Source: Actinomycetota bacterium
Lineage (GTDB): Bacteria > Actinomycetota > Thermoleophilia > BMS3ABIN01
Direction: 5' to 3'
Length of the DNA: 64,000 nucleotides
NCBI GenBank assembly: GCA_016235065.1
Contig: JACRMB010000003.1
Location: forward strand, 124,001-188,000
Shown here: positions 58,988 to 64,000 of the stretch, in pieces
Numbering within the stretch: position 1 is the first letter of the stretch
Layout of the letters: every line of letters begins with the position of its first letter
Program-made: the position numbers and the translations under genes
Notes under the pieces: model-generated
The model's input: the letters and a program-made list of their open reading frames with translations, nothing else
Database searches by the model: none
What the model was told of the DNA's origin: nothing

Positions 58988-59926
58988 TTAACCTTCAAGC
59001 GCGCAGAGCAGGATCTCCTCCACCAGTTCGTTGAAGCCGATGCCTGCCGCCTGGGCGGCCATGGGCAGGAGGCTGGTCTCGGTGAAGCCGGGGATGGTGT
59101 TGATCTCCAGCACCTGCAGCCCGCCAGACTCGTCCATCATTACGTCCACACGGCCGAAGCCCGAACACCCCAGGGATTTGAAAACACGCAGGGACAGCTC
59201 CGCGACTTCGACCGCGGCAGCTTCCGGGATCTCGGCGGGCACCAGGTAGTCGGCCTTGCCCATGGTATAGCGTGACTCGAAGTCGAAGAAATCTGTCTTG
59301 GGCCGTACTTCGACCACTGGCAGTGCCCTTGGCTCCTTGCCGAGGATGCTCACGGCAAGCTCGGTGCCTTTGACGTATTTCTCCAGCAGCACCTTGTTGT
59401 CGAAGCTGAAGGCTGAGATCAGCGCCGCCGGCAGTTCGCTGGCCGTGTGCGCGAAACGGATACCCAGCGCCGAGCCCTGAGCCGCCGGCTTGACCACGAT
59501 GGGGAAGCCAAGCTCTTCGCCGATTATGGGCATAGTGTCAACTGCCCCCAGCTCCTGGAATGCGTCGCGGTTGAAGGCGTAGAAGGGAGGAGTCGGGATG
59601 CCATCGGCGACGAAAATGTGCTTGGAAAGGACCTTGTCCATGCAGCGGATCGACGGCAGTACGTCTGACCCCGTGTAGGGGATGCCGAGGATGTCCAGCA
59701 GTTCCTGGACCGTCCCATCCTCACCGCTGCGGCCGTGCATGGCGATGAAGGCGGCGTCGGGTTTGAGTTCCTTGAGAGTCCTCACAAGGCTTTCGTCGAC
59801 ATCGATGCCCTCAGCTGCATAACCCTGCTCCCTGAGAGCCTTCTCCACCCTGGCGCCGGACTTGAGCGAGATGTTGCGCTCCAGAGAACGGCCGCCCTTG
59901 AGGACTGCTATGGTTTTTTTGCTCAT
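58988..59926 (-). CDS. ddl: D-alanine--D-alanine ligase family (copy 2)
   Basis: A 312-residue ATP-grasp ligase. Motifs: 'AVLKGGRSLERNISLKSG', 'AMHGRSGEDGTVQELLDILG', 'VVKPAAQGSALGIRFA', 'LEKYVKGTELAVSILG' and 'LEINTIPGFTETSLLP'. The binding-loop residues differ from the first copy (17 kb), which raises the possibility of a different substrate. The two proteins are clearly homologous. It lies between tRNA-Arg and the aminotransferase, on the same strand as the latter (63-bp gap). Confidence 0.9.
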   Translation of the reverse strand: MSKKTIAVLKGGRSLERNISLKSGARVEKALREQGYAAEGIDVDESLVRTLKELKPDAAFIAMHGRSGEDGTVQELLDILGIPYTGSDVLPSIRCMDKVLSKHIFVADGIPTPPFYAFNRDAFQELGAVDTMPIIGEELGFPIVVKPAAQGSALGIRFAHTASELPAALISAFSFDNKVLLEKYVKGTELAVSILGKEPRALPVVEVRPKTDFFDFESRYTMGKADYLVPAEIPEAAAVEVAELSLRVFKSLGCSGFGRVDVMMDESGGLQVLEINTIPGFTETSLLPMAAQAAGIGFNELVEEILLCALEG

Positions 59927-59989
59927 CTCAAACCCCCATGAGTCTGGTTATTGGCTGCCTGGCCAGTTTAAAGGGCCGCGCCCCGACGC

Positions 59990-61240
59990 TTACTCCGAAC
60001 CCCGGAGGGCACGGTACAGATCCATCTGCTCCCTGATGACCTTGGCGATCCTCTCGATCCCGTCGGTTATGACATCCTCGGGGACGGCGCTGAAAGAAAG
60101 CCGCATATGGTTGGCGCCGCTTCCGTCAATCCAGCCGCCTGATCCCGGTACGAACGCTACTTTCTGCTCTTCGATGGCCAGGGCCAGCAGGTCGGCGGTG
60201 TCCAGGTATTCCGGGAGGGTGACCCAGATATAGAAGCCGCCCTGTGGATGGGTCCAGCTCGCCTCAGCCGGGAAGAACTCCTCAAGAGCCGCCAGCATGG
60301 CGTCCCGCCGGCTCCGGTAGACCTTGATGACCTCTTCCACATAATCCTGCCAGCGGAATTCCCGGAAATACTGGTTGACGATCTTTTGGGCCAGGGTCGA
60401 AGGACAGAGGTCGGCTGCCTGCTTGCCCAGGTTGAACTTCGCCAGCAACGGCGTAGGCGCGGCCATCCAGCCCAGGCGGATGCCCGGCGACAGGATCTTG
60501 GAGAACGTACTCAGGTAGATCACGTTCTGGTCCTGGTCCAGCGAATAAAGCGTGGGCAGGTGCTCGCCCTCGAAGCGCAGCTGGGCGTAGGGATTGTCCT
60601 CCACGACTATCAGTTTGTGTTTTTTTGCCAGTTCCACGATCTCCACCCGCCGTTCCAGGCTGAGGCAGACTCCGGCGGGATTGTGGAAATCCGGGATCAG
60701 GTAGATGAACTTGGGCTTCCTGCCGGCCTCTGCCAGTCTCTCGACCTCCCGGGTGAGGATGTCGGTGCGGATGCCGTCATTATCCAGCGGAACCTGGATG
60801 ACCTCCGCCTCAAAGCTGCAGAAGGACGGGATGGCGCCCGGGTATGTGGGAGCCTCGGCGATGATGACATCGCCCGGATTCACGAGCACGCGGGTCACCA
60901 GGTCGATACCCTGCTGGCCGCCTGTGGTGACGATGATGTTGTCGGGGTCGGCCACCGTGTTCTCCTCGGCCATCACCTCGACGATGTTCTTCCTGGTCTC
61001 CTCGAAGCCTTCGGTCGGGCCATACTGCAGGGCGGCAGCTGTGCCTGTGGCAGAGACCGCCTTTGTGACTTCGGCGAGTGTTTTTGCCGGGAAACTTTCG
61101 GTATTGGGAAGGCCTCCCGCCAGGGATATGACGTCTGGGCGCGCGATAATCGCCATCAGGTCACGCATGACCGAAGAACGCATGCCTCCGGTGCGCTTCG
61201 CATAAAACTCTTCATATTTGTCAAATTCGATCCTGGTCAT
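59990..61240 (-). CDS. PLP aminotransferase of the fold-type I (2-aminoadipate/MocR-like) group
   Basis: A 416-residue aminotransferase: 'ISLAGGLPNTESFPAKTLAE', 'ALQYGPTEGFEETRKN', 'TTGGQQGIDLVTRVL', 'EAPTYPGAIPSF', 'IYLIPDFHNPAGVCL', PLP-lysine motif 'STFSKILSPGIRLGW', and a C-terminal 'VPGSGGWIDGSGANHMRLSF'. There is no DNA-binding domain. This LysN/KAT-II-like group works on 2-aminoadipate, branched or aromatic amino acids. The substrate is unassigned. The neighbour is the second Ddl. Confidence 0.88.
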   Translation of the reverse strand: MTRIEFDKYEEFYAKRTGGMRSSVMRDLMAIIARPDVISLAGGLPNTESFPAKTLAEVTKAVSATGTAAALQYGPTEGFEETRKNIVEVMAEENTVADPDNIIVTTGGQQGIDLVTRVLVNPGDVIIAEAPTYPGAIPSFCSFEAEVIQVPLDNDGIRTDILTREVERLAEAGRKPKFIYLIPDFHNPAGVCLSLERRVEIVELAKKHKLIVVEDNPYAQLRFEGEHLPTLYSLDQDQNVIYLSTFSKILSPGIRLGWMAAPTPLLAKFNLGKQAADLCPSTLAQKIVNQYFREFRWQDYVEEVIKVYRSRRDAMLAALEEFFPAEASWTHPQGGFYIWVTLPEYLDTADLLALAIEEQKVAFVPGSGGWIDGSGANHMRLSFSAVPEDVITDGIERIAKVIREQMDLYRALRGSE

Positions 61241-61344
61241 GACATTTGATTCTAGTCGCGCCTGTTTCTAGAAGCAACACGCCGGGAATGGTAGAATCCT
61301 GACGTTTGTATATATATCAATGTTAGTGACAGGGGAGGAGCCTG

Positions 61345-61914
61345 ATGGAGGCAGCATGGGCGATCGGAGCCGGCGCCGGCCTGGCGGGTCTGGCGGGTTT
61401 TCGTGCTTTCATACCTTTGGCTGTATACATGTTGGTGGCCCGTATGGGCTGGGTCTGGGGTTTCCAGGTGGAAGACAACCCCATGGATTTCATCATCTCT
61501 GACCTGGCGGCGCTCGTGCTGCTGGTCCTTGTGGTGCTCGAAGTGCTGATGACCCGCATCAAGGCACTGGTTTCAGTCGAGAAGGCCTTGCGTCTGCCGC
61601 TTTCTGTCGCCGCTGGCGCCCTTGTAGCTTCGGCCGCCATGGCCGGGGAATTTCCCGGAGCCGCCCATTTTGCCGGAATAGCTATCGGCGCTGTCCTGGC
61701 GCTGCTAGGCTCCTATGTGCTGCGCGGACTGGTCATGATCGGCGAAGGCCGTGATCCCGGTCCGGCGCTGGACATCAGCATCCTGATACTTTCGGTCCTG
61801 ATGATGCTGGTTCCTCCAGCCGGATATGTTTTCGTACTGCTGCTGATGTATCTCGCTTTCAGGGTGCGACGTCTGCGCAAGCTCAAATACAAGGGGCTGC
61901 GGGTCCTGGCCTGA
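61345..61914 (+). CDS. DUF4126 membrane protein
   Basis: A 189-residue hydrophobic protein with about five helices. 'GAGAGLAGLAGFRAFIPLAV', 'EDNPMDFIISDLAALVLL' and 'VSVEKALRLPLSVAAGALVA' follow the DUF4126 pattern, a family of unknown function common in Actinomycetota. GGGGAGGAG precedes ATG 61345. The stop lies in a 15-bp duplication. Confidence 0.75.
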   Translation: MEAAWAIGAGAGLAGLAGFRAFIPLAVYMLVARMGWVWGFQVEDNPMDFIISDLAALVLLVLVVLEVLMTRIKALVSVEKALRLPLSVAAGALVASAAMAGEFPGAAHFAGIAIGAVLALLGSYVLRGLVMIGEGRDPGPALDISILILSVLMMLVPPAGYVFVLLLMYLAFRVRRLRKLKYKGLRVLA

Positions 61915-62002
61915 TCCACCCGGCGGGGATCCACCCTGCGGGACACATTACTTAATTCATAAATAAGGGGACAGGTTACTACCTTTCAGGTCACTTTCCC
62001 CT
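61913..62002 (+). repeat. 15-bp tandem duplication and short inverted repeat before acyP
   Basis: GATCCACCCGGCGGG (61913-61927) is repeated at 61928-61942 with one mismatch. Further on, AGGGGA (61976-61981) and TCCCCT (61997-62002) bracket a GGGGACAGGTTACT-like sequence, a motif I associate with dispersed REP-like elements. Confidence 0.5.
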
Positions 62003-62013
62003 CAGGGATTTAT

Positions 62014-62298
62014 ATGGCGATCAAGCGAGTACACGTCTACATCTCCGGCCGCGTTCAGGGCGTCTTCTTCCGCGCCTGGGTATCAGAGAACGCCCGCCGC
62101 CTGGGCTTGACCGGGTGGGTGCGTAACCGGCTGGATGGCCGCGTCGAAGCGGTTTTCGAGGGAAGCGCCGAGACAGTAGGAAAGATGGTGGAACTATGCC
62201 ACGAAGGCCCGGCCCACGCCCGTGTCGATAAGGTACTCGATGATTACAGCGAGTCCGCCGAGGGATACACTTCGTTTGAAGTGAAAAGCACTTTCTGA
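62014..62298 (+). CDS. acyP: Acylphosphatase
   Basis: A 94-residue protein with the acylphosphatase signatures 'YISGRVQGVFFRAWVSENAR' (catalytic Arg) and 'GWVRNRLDGRVEAVFEG' (catalytic Asn). It hydrolyses acyl phosphates such as 1,3-bisphosphoglycerate. The start ATG 62014 lies inside the region after the inverted repeat and has only a weak ribosome-binding site (AGGGA). Confidence 0.96.
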   Translation: MAIKRVHVYISGRVQGVFFRAWVSENARRLGLTGWVRNRLDGRVEAVFEGSAETVGKMVELCHEGPAHARVDKVLDDYSESAEGYTSFEVKSTF

Positions 62299-62364
62299 TC
62301 GCCGGCTTCACATCGATATGCCGACCTCGCCGCTGAGCGTTAGGAAGATCTTGCGGTCAGCCGG

Positions 62365-63216
62365 CTACTCAGACTCATGCCCATGATGATCTTCCAGATG
62401 GCTATGCGGGTGGTAATGCTCGATCTTTCCATGCCGGTGCGGATGGTCATGGATCAGATTGGCCGATAAGAGCAGTTCCCGGTCGGCCAGGATGTCGGAA
62501 GCGCTACCTTCTCCTGCAAGCCGATGGTCTTCTCCCAGGATGATCACCCGTTTGGAGATTCCTTCGACCAGCCGCAGGTCCTGGGTCGCCGTGATGATGG
62601 TCTTCCCAGCGGCGGCCAGCTCCACGATCAACCTGACCAGGAAGCTTTCCGTCTTTGGATCAAGCCCGGCTGTCGGTTCGTCAAACAGGAGCACATCTGG
62701 CCCGATGGCAAGTACGGAAGCGAGTGCCACTTTCTTTTTTTCCCCACCACTCAGGTGATACGGAGGACGCTTCCGCAGATGTTCAAGCCCCAGGATGTGC
62801 ATCGTATCCTCGGTCCGTTTCTCCACTTCCTCCACCGGCAGGCCAAGATGCAAGGGCCCGAAGGCGATCTCGTCCCAAACGGTGGGTGAGAATAGCTGGG
62901 CATCAGAGTTTTGAAAGACAAATCCGACCCGGCGCCGAAATGACTGCGAAAATCCCTCATCTTTTAAAGCCATCTCAGTCAGTCCCTCTCCAAAAGCGCG
63001 TATGCTTCCAGTAGAGGGGAAGATCAGGCCATCCAGCATCTTTAGCAAAGTCGACTTGCCCGATCCGTTAGCGCCCAGCAATGCAACGCTCTCGCCCGGA
63101 TTTATCACGATGCTCACATCAGTGAGCGCCGTGGAGTCTTCATATCCGTAAGAAACGGTGTCCACGTTGAAAACGGCGTGATTGTCCATGCTGGTCTCAG
63201 CCAAGTAACTGGTCAC
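62365..63216 (-). CDS. cbiO: CbiO/NikO-type ECF transporter ATPase with His-rich tail
   Basis: A 283-residue ABC ATPase. 'LLGANGSGKSTLLKMLDGLI' is Walker A, 'YHLSGGEKKKVALASVLA' the signature, 'VLLFDEPTAGLDP' Walker B. The last 25 residues alternate His and acidic residues (HDHPHRHGKIEHYHPHSH and onward), typical of nickel or cobalt systems. It powers metal import with CbiQ, encoded upstream and overlapping by 20 bp. The start is uncertain: the called GTG 63216 or a Met nine codons later. Confidence 0.92.
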   Translation of the reverse strand: MTSYLAETSMDNHAVFNVDTVSYGYEDSTALTDVSIVINPGESVALLGANGSGKSTLLKMLDGLIFPSTGSIRAFGEGLTEMALKDEGFSQSFRRRVGFVFQNSDAQLFSPTVWDEIAFGPLHLGLPVEEVEKRTEDTMHILGLEHLRKRPPYHLSGGEKKKVALASVLAIGPDVLLFDEPTAGLDPKTESFLVRLIVELAAAGKTIITATQDLRLVEGISKRVIILGEDHRLAGEGSASDILADRELLLSANLIHDHPHRHGKIEHYHPHSHLEDHHGHESE

Positions 63217-64000
63217 TTCCCAGCGCTACAGCACCCAGAAGGATCACGGAGGAAAGCCAAAGCCAGTCTTTCACATCAGTTCTGAACCGGTGCAATGTCA
63301 ATGGTTCACCGTTGTAACCCCGGCTGATCATGGCAGAGTAGACTTCCTCGCTGAGTGCATGGGACTTACCAAAAAGTGTCGCCATGCTGGAAGCGACGAA
63401 GCTGCGGTCTTCCCGGGGGTTTGAGCCACCTACCATGCGGCTCGTGCGCGCGGTGAACATATCCGTAGCCATTCCGAGGATGAGGAAGATGTATCTGTAA
63501 GCCATCGACAGGATCAGAATAAAAATCCGCGGCACCAGGAAAATCCGAAGTGCTTTCAGCAGGTCTGCCCAATGGGTTGTCAGCGTGAGCAAAACAGCAA
63601 GGGAAACCGAAGTCGCCACTCTCAGAATCAGAACAACGGCGCCCTTGAGCCCCTGGTGGGTGATTGCAATGGAAGAACCGAGCGACCAGGGCCCGAACGT
63701 AACCTCGTGGCCAAAGTCCCAGATAGTCCAGAGGGCATCTCCCGGGCGGACGATGCTGAACAGGCTTGGCAGTACTACAATCCCCGCGAATATGGGGACG
63801 AAGAGCCAGACGCGCTTTACAAAAAACCATGACGAGATACTTGAAGCCGCCGCCATCACCAGCGTCAACGCATATATCGACAATATGATGTACCAGGTAT
63901 GCAGAAACGAAGTTGCCAGCAGCAATCCGAGCAGGCCTGCCACTTTTACCCGGGGGTCGGTTTCCTGCAGAAGGCCTGTACGGCTTGCCACTCGCTCTGA
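63197..64000 (-). CDS. cbiQ: CbiQ/NikQ-type ECF transporter membrane protein (5' end beyond window)
   Basis: A membrane protein of about five helices with 'DPRVKVAGLLGLLLATSF' near its start and the coupling motif 'SEEVYSAMISRGYNGEP' at the C-terminal side, where EcfT/CbiQ proteins contact the ATPase. The frame is open to the window edge, and the DPRVK block sits nearer the start than usual, so the gene probably begins outside. GTG 63991 is the first internal start. Partners such as CbiM/NikM would be further upstream of this gene. Confidence 0.88.
   Translation of the reverse strand, partial: SERVASRTGLLQETDPRVKVAGLLGLLLATSFLHTWYIILSIYALTLVMAAASSISSWFFVKRVWLFVPIFAGIVVLPSLFSIVRPGDALWTIWDFGHEVTFGPWSLGSSIAITHQGLKGAVVLILRVATSVSLAVLLTLTTHWADLLKALRIFLVPRIFILILSMAYRYIFLILGMATDMFTARTSRMVGGSNPREDRSFVASSMATLFGKSHALSEEVYSAMISRGYNGEPLTLHRFRTDVKDWLWLSSVILLGAVALGSDQLLG

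Noticed and set aside
1-64000. CRISPR arrays, insertion sequences, prophage
   Set aside because: I saw no regularly spaced palindromic repeat-spacer array, transposase or phage gene; all tandem repeats here are short and lack unique spacers.

Overview
This window looks like a stretch of bacterial chromosome from a Gram-positive-type organism with high G+C (about 60% by eye), most likely a deep-branching member of the Actinomycetota. The case for this is inference from gene content. There is a LytR-CpsA-Psr cell-wall ligase, an LGFP-repeat protein, TreT plus a GT20 enzyme for trehalose-type sugars, a DUF4126 protein, a DUF2232 (YybS-like) gene in the ribosomal cluster, strong AGGAGG Shine-Dalgarno sites and at least one promoter that predicts a leaderless mRNA. 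No outer-membrane genes are visible. Two core replication clusters, rpsF-ssb-rpsR-DUF2232-rplI-dnaB (2.2-6.3 kb) and rpmH-rnpA-yidD-yidC-jag (39.1-41.3 kb), place the window near the replication origin. An AT-rich intergenic region with DnaA boxes lies just upstream of rpmH, but dnaA itself is absent. I see no phage, insertion sequence, transposase or CRISPR array.

Layout. 0-2 kb: the end of an RND/MMPL exporter, then an ArsR repressor followed by a tiny cysteine-rich peptide. 2.2-8.8 kb: ribosomal/replication cluster, then pabB-pabC (folate). 8.8-10.8 kb: gmd-rmd (GDP-6-deoxyhexose). 10.9-15.1 kb: a five-gene sulfur-redox operon (arsR, DsrE-family, TlpA-like/SQR fusion, DsrE-family, SQR). 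15.2-22.3 kb: membrane protease, flippase-like protein, Ddl, a FlgM-like peptide, a TIM-barrel protein, a radical SAM protein and a two-component system. 22.4-27.1 kb: HtrA protease, AcuC-like deacetylase, IMPase-family phosphatase, AmmeMemoRadiSam-type radical SAM enzyme. 27.2-30.5 kb: treT, otsA-like, phasin-like gene. 30.5-38.7 kb: protease lipoprotein, glycosyltransferase, GNAT, metallophosphoesterase, YtxH-like, DUF542, lemA-htpX, radC. 38.7-41.3 kb: origin-like region and rpmH cluster. 41.4-56.9 kb: metal chaperone, LGFP protein, YhaM-like nuclease, rarA, HNH, sugar nucleotidyltransferase, ugd-LCP, glycosyltransferase, nrnA. 57-64 kb: GGDEF/HD-GYP protein, tRNA-Arg(CCT), second Ddl, aminotransferase, DUF4126, acylphosphatase, and the CbiO/CbiQ part of a metal ECF transporter running off the right edge.

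The most notable observation is at 11859-13493. A thioredoxin-like (TlpA/ResA-type) domain is fused to a sulfide:quinone-oxidoreductase-like flavoprotein and is interrupted by one in-frame TGA. The TGA sits exactly where the first cysteine of the CxxC active site belongs (UxxC). A stable stem-loop with the geometry of a bacterial SECIS element starts 10 nt after the TGA, and the frame continues for 504 codons. This is very probably a selenocysteine protein that standard gene callers would truncate to the flavoprotein part. Its neighbours are two DsrE-family proteins, a second SQR-like flavoprotein and an ArsR regulator with cysteines placed like those of persulfide sensors. Together they suggest a sulfide/persulfide-responsive sulfur-transfer module with a selenothiol relay.
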